A DNA stretch of 64,000 nt from CAIUPE01 sp046092445 (GTDB lineage: Bacteria; Pseudomonadota; Alphaproteobacteria; Rhizobiales; Beijerinckiaceae), in NCBI GenBank assembly GCA_046092445.1, contig JBJTDR010000106.1, forward strand, positions 5,495-69,494, read 5' to 3'. Shown here piece after piece: positions 51,975-60,149 of this stretch. The notes below the pieces were generated by a model, which saw only the letters and a list, made by a program, of their open reading frames with translations, did not search any database and was not told the origin of the DNA. The position numbers and the translations under genes were made by a program. The first letter of the stretch is position 1. Each line of letters opens with the position of its first letter.

Positions 51975-52910
51975 TTAAGGCGCTTCGCCCATCGGATGCA
52001 GGTCGTTGACCATGGAGCGCAGGCGTTCGTCGAGAATGTGCGTGTAGATCTGGGTTGTTGAAATATCGGCATGGCCGAGCAATTGCTGGACGACGCGGAG
52101 ATCGGCGCCGTTCTGCAGCAAATGGCTGGCAAAGGCGTGGCGCAGGACGTGCGGGCTGACCTTTTTGGCTGAAAGACCGGCGGAAATGGCGAGATCTTTC
52201 AGATCGCGGGCGAAGGCTTGGCGGGTGAGGTGGCCGGTTTCGCTGTCAGACGGAAAGAGCCAGCGGCTTTTGGGGGCATTCGGGTTCCTTAGCGCGAGGA
52301 AGGCGGATATGGCCTCCCGCGCTTTGCCGGTGAGGGGAACGAGGCGTTCGCGGCCGCCTTTGCCTTTGATAGCGAGGAGATTTTCCGAGACACGCCCGGC
52401 GCTTGCAGGCAGGGACACAAGCTCGGAGACGCGCAGGCCGGTGGCGTAGAGCAGTTCGAGAAGTGCAAAAAGGCGGGTCGCGCGGAGGGTCCGGCCCGGC
52501 GTATTTGCGGGATCGACTGTCTGGCGTTCGGCTTCGGTGAGCAAGGCGGTGACTGTATCGATGGTGAGGATTTTGGGCAGGGGACGTCCGCGCTTCGGGG
52601 CTGAGATCAGGGTGGTCGGGTCGTCGGGGCGGCGGTTTTCGGCGTAGAGAAAGCGGAAATACTGGCGCAGGGCGGAGGTTTTGCGCTGGGCGGAGCTGGC
52701 TTTCATGCCGGTTCTGGCGAGATGATCGAGGTAGAGCCGCAGGGCATCGGTGGTGGCAGTGTCGAGAGACGCGGGCGGGTTGAAAAAATCCGCGGCATTC
52801 TCAAGATCGCGGCGATAGGCGTCGAGCGTGTTTTTGGCTGCACCGCGTTCGGCAGCGAGCATTGCGAGGAAGGCTGCTATCGCGTTCGTTGGAGGCGTGG
52901 TCTGGTTCAT
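51975..52910 (-). CDS. xerD: Tyrosine recombinase XerD
   Basis: Site-specific recombinase for chromosome dimer resolution at dif. 311 residues from the ATG at MNQTTPP; an upstream ATG 27 codons earlier is open but adds a non-family tail. The catalytic set is visible: Arg in GLRVSEL, Lys in KGKGGRERLVP, HVLRH, LGHADISTTQIYTH with the final Tyr nucleophile. Divergent from aroK-aroB, the standard Hyphomicrobiales position, so this is the housekeeping enzyme and not a mobile-element integrase. Confidence 0.93.
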   Translation of the reverse strand: MNQTTPPTNAIAAFLAMLAAERGAAKNTLDAYRRDLENAADFFNPPASLDTATTDALRLYLDHLARTGMKASSAQRKTSALRQYFRFLYAENRRPDDPTTLISAPKRGRPLPKILTIDTVTALLTEAERQTVDPANTPGRTLRATRLFALLELLYATGLRVSELVSLPASAGRVSENLLAIKGKGGRERLVPLTGKAREAISAFLALRNPNAPKSRWLFPSDSETGHLTRQAFARDLKDLAISAGLSAKKVSPHVLRHAFASHLLQNGADLRVVQQLLGHADISTTQIYTHILDERLRSMVNDLHPMGEAP

Positions 52911-53043
52911 CTGGTTTGCTTCGGGGTCGCCGCGGGTCGAATATGATCCGGATGATGATTCGACGCAAAGACTGCAAAGATTGTGATTCATGTGCTAGAT
53001 GTTCACCAAACATGTTTCAACAGGGTTGTTCGAGGGTTTTTTC

Positions 53044-54777
53044 GTGGGCATGGGCAAGGTATCGGATCAGAGGGCGGGTGATTTGTCCGGGCTGATCCGT
53101 CGGGCGTTGGGTACACGGTCGATTGTATTGGTCGGCATGATGGGCGCGGGAAAAAGTTCGGTCGGAAAGCGGCTCGCGCAGCGGCTCGGCTTGCCGTTCG
53201 CGGATGCGGATGGCGAGATTGAATCCGCCGCGGGGATGACGATTCCGGAGATTTTCGCGCAACGCGGCGAGACGGAATTCCGGCAGGGCGAGCAACGTGT
53301 GATCGCGCGGCTGCTGGACGAAGGACCGATGGTGCTTGCGACGGGCGGCGGCGCGTTCGTCAGTACAGAGACGCGGGCGCGGATCGGGAAAGCGGGTGTC
53401 AGCATCTGGCTCAAGGCGGATCTCGACGTGTTGATGCGCCGCGTGCGTCGGCGGTCGAACAGGCCTCTGCTGCAAAATCCTGATCCGGAAGGGACATTGC
53501 GGCGTTTGATGGACGAGCGGTATCCGATTTATGCCGAGGCGGCGATCACCATCCAGTCGCGCGATGTGACGCATGAAGAAATCGTGAATGAAGCGATGGT
53601 GGCGCTGGCTGATCATCTGGGCTTTGGCAAGAAGATTGACCCCGGTGAGCCTTTGCCCGTAACGCAAACGGTCAGAGTTGAACTTGGCGAGCGCGCCTAC
53701 GAGATTGTTATCGGGCCGAACCTGATCGAGGAGGCGGGCGAGCGGATTGCCAAGCTCGCACCGAGGGCGGCGTGTGCCATCGTCACGGACGAGATGGTTG
53801 CGCGCATCCATCTTGCGGCGCTGGAGGACAGCTTCAGAATTGCCGGTATCCGGACCGCGCATGTGATTGTGCCCGCGGGCGAATCGTCGAAGGGCTATTC
53901 CATGTTGGAGCGTGTCTGCGAGGCGATTATCGCGGCGAAGATGGAGCGGGGCGATCTTGTCGTGGCGCTAGGCGGTGGCGTTGTTGGCGATCTGGCCGGT
54001 TTTGCTGCTGCAGTTTTAAGGCGCGGGATGCGGTGTGTGCAGCTACCGACGTCGCTTCTGGCGCAGGTCGACTCGTCTGTTGGCGGCAAGACGGGGATCA
54101 ATTCGGTACATGGCAAGAATCTGGTGGGTGCATTCCATCAACCGGTTCTTGTTCTGGCCGATACCGATGTCCTCGATACGCTCCCGCTCCGGGAATTTCG
54201 TGCGGGTTATGCTGAGGTGGTCAAATACGGGCTGATTTCAGACCCGGCGTTTTTTGCGTGGCTTGAAGCCAATCATCGCGGGGTGTTTTCGGGCGGGGTC
54301 GAGCGGATCGAAGCGATCCGGACGAGTTGTGCGGCGAAGGCGGCGGTGATTGCGCGGGATGAACGAGAGGAAGGCGACCGGGCGTTGCTGAATCTCGGGC
54401 ATACGTTCGCGCATGCTTTCGAGCGGATTGTCGGCTATGATGGAACGCGTCTTGTCCATGGCGAAGCGGTGTCGATCGGGCTTGCCTGTGCGTTCCGGTT
54501 CTCGGTCTGGCTCGGTCTGTGCCTCGGACAGGATGCGCAGCGGGTGGCGCAGCATCTTCATTCTGTCGGTCTGCCTACCCATATGAGCCAGATTCCGGGA
54601 TGGAATGCGACTGCCGAAATGATCCTCGAGGCGATGGCTCAGGACAAGAAAGTGAAGCGCGGCAAGCTCACGTTTATTCTGGCGCGGGCGATCGGCGACA
54701 GTTTCATCGCACCGGACGTGGCGGTTGATGATGTGCGTGCGTTTCTGGATGAAGATTTTGCACGAAAAACGGGTTGA
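53044..54777 (+). CDS. aroKB: Fused shikimate kinase / 3-dehydroquinate synthase (AroK-AroB)
   Basis: One uninterrupted frame encodes two shikimate-pathway enzymes. Residues about 20-195 are shikimate kinase with P-loop GMMGAGKS (31-38), DADGEIE (54-60) and the ATGGGAF motif near 99-105. Residues about 208-577 are 3-dehydroquinate synthase with GGGVVGD (310-316), DSSVGGKTG (343-351), EVVKYG and the metal ligands in NLGHTFAHAFE. A GTG start is chosen because GAGGG lies 7 nt upstream; an ATG at 53050 or one at 52999 are alternatives. In most relatives these are separate adjacent genes. No sign of a frameshift. Confidence 0.93.
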   Translation: MGMGKVSDQRAGDLSGLIRRALGTRSIVLVGMMGAGKSSVGKRLAQRLGLPFADADGEIESAAGMTIPEIFAQRGETEFRQGEQRVIARLLDEGPMVLATGGGAFVSTETRARIGKAGVSIWLKADLDVLMRRVRRRSNRPLLQNPDPEGTLRRLMDERYPIYAEAAITIQSRDVTHEEIVNEAMVALADHLGFGKKIDPGEPLPVTQTVRVELGERAYEIVIGPNLIEEAGERIAKLAPRAACAIVTDEMVARIHLAALEDSFRIAGIRTAHVIVPAGESSKGYSMLERVCEAIIAAKMERGDLVVALGGGVVGDLAGFAAAVLRRGMRCVQLPTSLLAQVDSSVGGKTGINSVHGKNLVGAFHQPVLVLADTDVLDTLPLREFRAGYAEVVKYGLISDPAFFAWLEANHRGVFSGGVERIEAIRTSCAAKAAVIARDEREEGDRALLNLGHTFAHAFERIVGYDGTRLVHGEAVSIGLACAFRFSVWLGLCLGQDAQRVAQHLHSVGLPTHMSQIPGWNATAEMILEAMAQDKKVKRGKLTFILARAIGDSFIAPDVAVDDVRAFLDEDFARKTG

Positions 54778-54781
54778 ATGA

Positions 54782-56080
54782 ATGGAAAACATTGAATTTC
54801 ATGCGAATCCCTGGGTTGCTCTGACGGTGGTGGTTCTGTGTCTTGCGTTGTCGGCTTTTTTTTCAAGTGCCGAAACGGCGTTGACGGCGGCATCGCGGGT
54901 CCGGATGCATGCGCTTGAAGGCAGCGGCGAAGCTCGTGCCGGGATCGTGAATCGTCTGCTTCTGTCGCGGGAAAGACTGATCGGTGCGCTTCTGATCGGC
55001 AATAATGTGGTTAATATCAGCGCGTCAGCGTTTTCGACGGTTGTTCTGGTGCAAGTTTTTGGCCCTGAAGGCGTGATCTACGCAACGGTTGTCATGTCGG
55101 TTCTTGTCATCATTTTCGCCGAGGTATTGCCGAAGACGGTAGCGATCAATGCTCCGGACCGGGCTGCATTACTGCTTGCGAGACCGGTTTCGGCGATCGT
55201 GGCGATATTCGGTCCAGTGACGATCACGATCGAGTTTCTCGTCAGAATTCTGCTCCGGCCTTTCGGGGTCCAGATCGGGGAAAATCAGGCGATTCTGTCT
55301 GCGCAGGAAGAGCTGCGCGGTGCGGTGGATTTGCTGCACAGCGAGGGCAGTGTCGAGAAAGAAGCGCACAAGATGTTTGGTGGCCTGCTCGATCTGGTTG
55401 ATCTTGAAGTTTCCGACATCATGGTTCACCGGACGAAAATGGTTTCGGTGTCGGCCGACCAGCCATCGGAGGACGTGGTGCGCGAGGTTTTGGCTTCGCC
55501 GCACACGCGGCTGCCGATCTGGTCCGGTTCACCGGAGAATATTATCGGTCTGCTTCATGCCAAGGATCTGCTGCGGGCCTACGACTCGGTGAAGGGCGAT
55601 GCAACAAAACTTGATGTCCGGGACATCGCGCTTTCACCGTGGTTTGTGCCGGATACAACCTCCTTGAAGGATCAACTGAGAGCATTCCTCGGCAAGAAAA
55701 TGCATTTTGCGTTTGTTGTTGATGAATATGGCGAGGTGATGGGCATCGTTACGCTCGAGGATATTCTCGAGGAGATTGTCGGCGATATCCGTGACGAGCA
55801 TGATATTCTGGTGCAGGGTCTCCGGCCATTGCCGGATGGTTCGGTGAGTGTCGAGGGGACAGTGCCGATCCGCGATCTGAACCGCGCGATGGATTGGGAA
55901 CTTCCGGACGACGAGGCCACGACGATTGCTGGGCTTGTGATCCACGAGGCGCAGACGATCCCGGATACGGGGCAGGTTTTCACCTTTTACGGCTACCGTT
56001 TTCAGGTCATGCGGAAATCACGCAACCGGATCACCATATTGAAGATTACAGCGCTGAACCGGAGACAGCCGGTTGTTTAG
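54782..56080 (+). CDS. HlyC/CorC-type CNNM transporter with CBS domains
   Basis: 432 residues: an N-terminal CNNM (DUF21) membrane domain of about 190 residues with four hydrophobic segments and the SSAETAL motif (28-34), a CBS pair (about 210-335, VSDIMVHRTKMVSV and GIVTLEDILEEIVGDI), and a C-terminal CorC_HlyC domain (350-425). The family is linked to Mg or Co efflux and to haemolysin-named proteins; function here is not proven. It follows the aroK-aroB gene by 4 bp, a conserved neighbour. Its tail overlaps the convergent ABC exporter gene by 35 bp. Confidence 0.9.
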   Translation: MENIEFHANPWVALTVVVLCLALSAFFSSAETALTAASRVRMHALEGSGEARAGIVNRLLLSRERLIGALLIGNNVVNISASAFSTVVLVQVFGPEGVIYATVVMSVLVIIFAEVLPKTVAINAPDRAALLLARPVSAIVAIFGPVTITIEFLVRILLRPFGVQIGENQAILSAQEELRGAVDLLHSEGSVEKEAHKMFGGLLDLVDLEVSDIMVHRTKMVSVSADQPSEDVVREVLASPHTRLPIWSGSPENIIGLLHAKDLLRAYDSVKGDATKLDVRDIALSPWFVPDTTSLKDQLRAFLGKKMHFAFVVDEYGEVMGIVTLEDILEEIVGDIRDEHDILVQGLRPLPDGSVSVEGTVPIRDLNRAMDWELPDDEATTIAGLVIHEAQTIPDTGQVFTFYGYRFQVMRKSRNRITILKITALNRRQPVV

Positions 56081-57851
56081 AGCTTGCGTTTTGATCGCCT
56101 GGTTCTGAGTCGAGGATCTGTGCCGCGGCCAGGGCTGCAAACTTGCCCCTTTTCGCCATAAGCTCGGAATGAGTGCCGTGCTCGATGATTCGGCCGTTCT
56201 CGAAGACCAGGATGAGATCCGCTTTGCGGATGGTTGAAAAACGATGGGCGATCACGAAGGTCGTCCGGTTTTGCATCACGACATCGAGCGCAAGACGGAC
56301 GTCACGCTCGGTTGCCGCGTCGAGTGCGGAGGTTGCTTCATCGAGGATGAGAATGGGTGGATTTTTCAGGAGGGCGCGCGCAATGGCAATGCGCTGGCGC
56401 TCGCCGCCAGAGAGGGTGCGGCCCCTTTCGCCGATCACGGTATGAAGGCCGTCCGGATCCCGCGCGATGATTGTCAAGCCCTGCGCTTTTTCAAGTGCTG
56501 CGAGGACGTCATCATCCGAGGCATCGGGGCGACCGACACGGATATTGTCGGCAATCGAGCGTGCGAACAGCATGGATTCCTGAAAGACAACGCCGATGTG
56601 ACGACGAAGCGAATGGAGCGTAAGCGTGCGGATATCGTGGCCATCGATTGATATTCGTCCTGATTGTGGTTCGAAGGCGCGGTAGAGAAGGCTCAATGTC
56701 GTTGATTTGCCGGATCCTGTGGCGCCGACGAGTGCAACGCACTGGCCGGCTTTGACGGTGAAGCTGATGTCACGGACGGCGGGGCTTTTGCCGTCGTAGG
56801 AGAATGTGACGTTGTCGAAGATGACATCGCCTCCGACAGACATCAGAGGCCGTGCGCCGGGCTGATCGCTGACGGAAGATTCGAGATCGAGGATGTCGAA
56901 GAAAGCGCGTATTTTGGGTGCCTGACTGGTCATGTGATTGATGAAGCCGACCAATGTTTCCATACGGCCGATCAGCATGATCGCGAGATTGATAAAAGAT
57001 ACAATCTCGCCGACGGTGGCAAGACCTGCGCGGTTCAACGCGATCCCGGATACGAGAATACCGAGCATTGTGAGGGTTGCGGAGGCCCGCGCGATCATTT
57101 GTGCGAATGCCCACCAGACCAGAACCGGCGTCTGGGCACGCAGCAGATTATTGATGATGTCGCGGAGTGCGGCCGTTTCGCGCTCGATACGGGTGAAGCT
57201 CTGAATGACAGGAAGGTTGCCGAATGCATCGGAAGCGTGCGCGGCAAGATCGGTATGAAATTGTTCGACGTCGCCCTGAAGTCTCTCGGTCCGGTGCATG
57301 ACGCAGGCGGTGAGGACTGTAAAGAGGACGAGCAAGAGCAGGAGCATGACGGCCAGACGCCAATTGATGAAAAGCGTTGCCGGAAGCATTACGCCCAGTA
57401 GAATGAGGGAAGTGCAATGCTCGCGCAGGATATTGAGCCAGATCCAGGCTGCACCATTGGCGCCTTCGAGCGCTACTTTGAGAAGTTGGCCCGAGTGGCT
57501 GCGGTTGTGAAAGGCGAGCGGAAGTTTCAGTGCATGTTCGAAAAACGCTGAAATCATTGCCAACCGGGTGCGGTGGGACAGCCGGTCGGCATGAAGTGCG
57601 ACAAGGACGCTGGCGGAAATTGTAAAGAGGCTGAAGCCGATCCAGACGGTGATAATTTTCACAAGTTCCTGATCCCGGACCGGAGCGCCCGAAACAGTCG
57701 GGGGTGACAAATGGTCAATGACGCGTCCGAACAGGATCGGTTCCGCGAACTGGCTGAAGGCCAGCATCAGATTTGCAGCAACGAGCATCAGGGCCAGTTT
57801 CTTTTCTGATCCAATCTGATGGAATGAACGTTTGAACGTTTTGAGAAACAT
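56046..57851 (-). CDS. ABC exporter resembling cyclic beta-1,2-glucan transporter NdvA/ChvA
   Basis: Type IV half-transporter of 601 residues: six membrane helices in about 1-310, then an ATPase domain with Walker A GATGSGKST at 376-384, signature LSGGE at 480-484 and Walker B LILDEA at 501-506. The stretch VLVWWAFAQMIARASATLTML, then VGEIVSFINLAIMLIGRMETL resembles NdvA/ChvA, which exports cyclic glucan for osmoadaptation and host interaction. The glucan synthase is not in this window, so the substrate is inferred. Divergent from the motA-like gene. Confidence 0.8.
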   Translation of the reverse strand: MFLKTFKRSFHQIGSEKKLALMLVAANLMLAFSQFAEPILFGRVIDHLSPPTVSGAPVRDQELVKIITVWIGFSLFTISASVLVALHADRLSHRTRLAMISAFFEHALKLPLAFHNRSHSGQLLKVALEGANGAAWIWLNILREHCTSLILLGVMLPATLFINWRLAVMLLLLLVLFTVLTACVMHRTERLQGDVEQFHTDLAAHASDAFGNLPVIQSFTRIERETAALRDIINNLLRAQTPVLVWWAFAQMIARASATLTMLGILVSGIALNRAGLATVGEIVSFINLAIMLIGRMETLVGFINHMTSQAPKIRAFFDILDLESSVSDQPGARPLMSVGGDVIFDNVTFSYDGKSPAVRDISFTVKAGQCVALVGATGSGKSTTLSLLYRAFEPQSGRISIDGHDIRTLTLHSLRRHIGVVFQESMLFARSIADNIRVGRPDASDDDVLAALEKAQGLTIIARDPDGLHTVIGERGRTLSGGERQRIAIARALLKNPPILILDEATSALDAATERDVRLALDVVMQNRTTFVIAHRFSTIRKADLILVFENGRIIEHGTHSELMAKRGKFAALAAAQILDSEPGDQNASSKQPAVSGSAL

Positions 57852-58027
57852 AATTCGGTTGATTACCTTGCCGATGTTGCTAGAAGATCATGCTTGTTGA
57901 CGGAATGATTGAGTAATGCACTACAATGATCGTTCGCCATTCCGGGATCATTGATAAAAACCTTTCTTTCATAATTTCGACTTATATTATACCCGGTTTT
58001 TTGAACGCCAAGCTCAGGGTCAGCTAA
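57852..58027. promoter_or_regulatory. Divergent control region of the ABC exporter and the motA-motB pair
   Basis: About 175 bp, AT-rich, with an inverted repeat AATGATC (57925-57931) / GATCATT (57946-57952) whose centres are 21 bp apart, a plausible dimer operator. TATAAT-like stretches near 57980 may belong to the motA promoter. Confidence 0.45.
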
Positions 58028-58792
58028 ATGGATCTCGCGACGATCGTCGGATATGTTTTAGGCTTAGTGGTTGTCGGGGTGCTGATCGTGATGGACGGAT
58101 CACCCCGTAATTTTGTCGACAAGCATGCTATAATTGTAATTTTTGGCGGCTGTACGGCGGCAACGATGATCCGGTTTCCCTTTTCCGTTATTGCCCACGG
58201 GTTTCCAATGGGATTCAAATATGTCTTTACGACGCAGGGCAGCGATCCACGCCAATTGATTGAGGAAATCACCAAAGTGGCGGATACCGCCCGTCGTCAG
58301 GGACCTACTGCTCTCGAGCGCGTGGTGGTGACGAATTCATTTCTGGCCCAGGGTGTCCGATATATAGCCGACGGCTATGACAAGGACTTTATTCGCGACA
58401 CGTTGCAGCGCGATACGGATGTCTATCTCCAGCGGCTGCAGGAAAGCGAGAAGCTTTATCGTTCGATCGGCGATGCCGCTCCTGCCTGGGGGATGGTCGG
58501 AACATTGCTCGGGATGGTGCAGATGTTCTCAAATATGAGCGATCCATCGAAACTGGGGCCATTCATGGCGGTCGCTTTGCTTGCGACGCTGTATGGCGCC
58601 CTTGTGGGGAACCTCTTCTGTCTTCCTCTCGCTGACAAGCTGCATCTGAAACTGGAGGAAGAGGATCTCGCGAGGGCGCTTGTGATCGACGGGATCATGC
58701 AGGTGAGAGATGCGCGCAGTCCCGCTGTTGTGCGCGAAATGCTGATGGCCTATCTGCCGCACCACCATCGCGACGAATTGGCTGCCGCATAA
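58028..58792 (+). CDS. motA: MotA/PomA-type flagellar stator protein
   Basis: Ion-channel subunit of a flagellar stator (or a related ExbB/TolQ-like motor). 254 residues with four hydrophobic segments, the N-terminal GYVLGLVVVGVLIVMDGSP, the FGGCTAATMIRFPF segment near 39-52 and the conserved DAAPAWGMVGTLLGMVQMF block near 148-166. The length is of the PomA class. It is followed by motB after 12 bp; no other flagellar or chemotaxis gene is visible in the window. Confidence 0.88.
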   Translation: MDLATIVGYVLGLVVVGVLIVMDGSPRNFVDKHAIIVIFGGCTAATMIRFPFSVIAHGFPMGFKYVFTTQGSDPRQLIEEITKVADTARRQGPTALERVVVTNSFLAQGVRYIADGYDKDFIRDTLQRDTDVYLQRLQESEKLYRSIGDAAPAWGMVGTLLGMVQMFSNMSDPSKLGPFMAVALLATLYGALVGNLFCLPLADKLHLKLEEEDLARALVIDGIMQVRDARSPAVVREMLMAYLPHHHRDELAAA

Positions 58793-58804
58793 GGGGTCAA
58801 GCAT

Positions 58805-59629
58805 ATGCGCAAGAAGAAGGGCGGGCATGCCGGTGGACACGGGTGGTTCGTGACATTTGCGGACCTTATGGCGTTATTGCTCAGCTTTTTTGTCATGCTC
58901 GTGGCCTTCTCGACCCAAGACAAGCAAAAACTTCAGATGGTTGCAGGATCGATGCGCGATGCCTTCGGAACGACGCGGGACAGTTACTACGCGGGAGTTA
59001 TCGAAATAATGGGTATACCGGTGCGGCCGAGGTTAAAAAATGCCGTCGATGGCTCGCCGCAAGACGCATCAGCGGAGACCGCACCCTCTTCGAATGAGTC
59101 CTCCGAGGAGGGGCGTAATCTGCTCGCCCGTGACCAAGGGGTCGCTTTGGCGGCCACGAGCCTGCGGCAGGCAATCAACGAAATGCCTGAATTGGCCGAG
59201 CTGTCTAAGAATATCATTGTCGAGGAGCGTGAAAACGGTATCAACGTGGCACTCACTGATCAAACGGGGCTGTCCATGTTTCCCGAGGGATCAACGGAAC
59301 CGTTTGACAGGGTACGGGAAGCTTTATTGAAGCTTGCACCCTTGCTTCTCAAGCTGTCGAATCGAATTTCGATTACGGGGCATACGGCAACACAAGCCTA
59401 CGGTCTTTCGACCGACTCGAATGCGTGGGAGCTTTCAATCGGACGGGCGAGTGCCGTTCGCAGGATATTTTCGGACGCGGGCATTTTGCCCGATCGCTTC
59501 TCATCCGTGACCGGCAAGGCTGACACGGAACCACTTTTCCCCGACAACCCGCAGCTTCCCTCGAATCGCCGGATTGATGTCTTTCTGATAAAGGAAGCGC
59601 CGCCGATGCCGCAACAGCAGAAATTTTGA
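58805..59629 (+). CDS. motB: MotB-type stator protein with OmpA domain
   Basis: 274 residues. A short basic N-terminus, one membrane helix containing the ion-binding Asp20 (FADLMALLLSFFVMLVAFS), a polar linker with an Asp/Ser/Glu-rich stretch, and a C-terminal OmpA/MotB peptidoglycan-binding domain (about 180-265, ISITGHTATQA, then NRRIDVFLI). Together with the preceding motA-like gene it forms a complete stator pair. Convergent with the CAP protein, 6 bp between ends. Confidence 0.88.
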   Translation: MRKKKGGHAGGHGWFVTFADLMALLLSFFVMLVAFSTQDKQKLQMVAGSMRDAFGTTRDSYYAGVIEIMGIPVRPRLKNAVDGSPQDASAETAPSSNESSEEGRNLLARDQGVALAATSLRQAINEMPELAELSKNIIVEERENGINVALTDQTGLSMFPEGSTEPFDRVREALLKLAPLLLKLSNRISITGHTATQAYGLSTDSNAWELSIGRASAVRRIFSDAGILPDRFSSVTGKADTEPLFPDNPQLPSNRRIDVFLIKEAPPMPQQQKF

Positions 59630-59635
59630 TGTGCG

Positions 59636-60142
59636 TTATCTGGTGCTTGTTACAATCGCCCAGTACATTCTGTAGCGGGATGACGGCCAGTAATGTGCCG
59701 CCACGCCTATCCGGGTCGCCTGCCGGGACAAAAGCGCCGCATTGTGGGCCGGAACATCCCGCCAGCCGGAAAATGCCTCGGCGGCTGTACGATAACCTGC
59801 GGACAAGCGGATTGTCCTGCCGTCGGGCGTTTCTTCATTTTTGATGTCAGGGACTTCGCCCGGGGTTGAACGATCCGCTTTGGCTGCATTCGAGGCGCGC
59901 AGTTCCGCTTCGCGTGCCAGGGTGGCATCAAACACAAGCGGCGGAAGGCCGCGATCGCGCCGGTAACCGTTGATCATGGAGACCGAGAGTGCCGGATCGA
60001 ACGACTGGCCGGCTTGATCAAGGCGCGTATAAAGCGCTGACATCGAAACGGTTCTGTCCGGCCCGCATGATCCGAGCGTCAGACCCACGATGAGGGCTGA
60101 TGTTACGATCAGGGCAGATCTGCCCGTGATTGCGCCGGTCAT
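59636..60142 (-). CDS. CAP-domain lipoprotein
   Basis: 168 residues. A signal peptide ends in LTLGSC, a lipobox-like motif, so Cys26 is probably lipidated. The rest is a CAP (cysteine-rich secretory protein, PR-1) domain: INGYRRDRGLPPLVFDATLAREAELRA, a GWRDVPAHNAALLS segment and an RIGVAAHYWPSSRYRMYW end. Bacterial CAP proteins have no settled activity. It lies 7 bp after the MscS-type gene on the same strand. Confidence 0.83.
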   Translation of the reverse strand: MTGAITGRSALIVTSALIVGLTLGSCGPDRTVSMSALYTRLDQAGQSFDPALSVSMINGYRRDRGLPPLVFDATLAREAELRASNAAKADRSTPGEVPDIKNEETPDGRTIRLSAGYRTAAEAFSGWRDVPAHNAALLSRQATRIGVAAHYWPSSRYRMYWAIVTSTR

Positions 60143-60149
60143 TACTTTT

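Noticed and set aside
51975..52910. XerD as an integrase of a mobile element
   Set aside because: It sits at the conserved chromosomal position next to aroK-aroB and has the XerD pattern; no attachment sites or phage genes are nearby.
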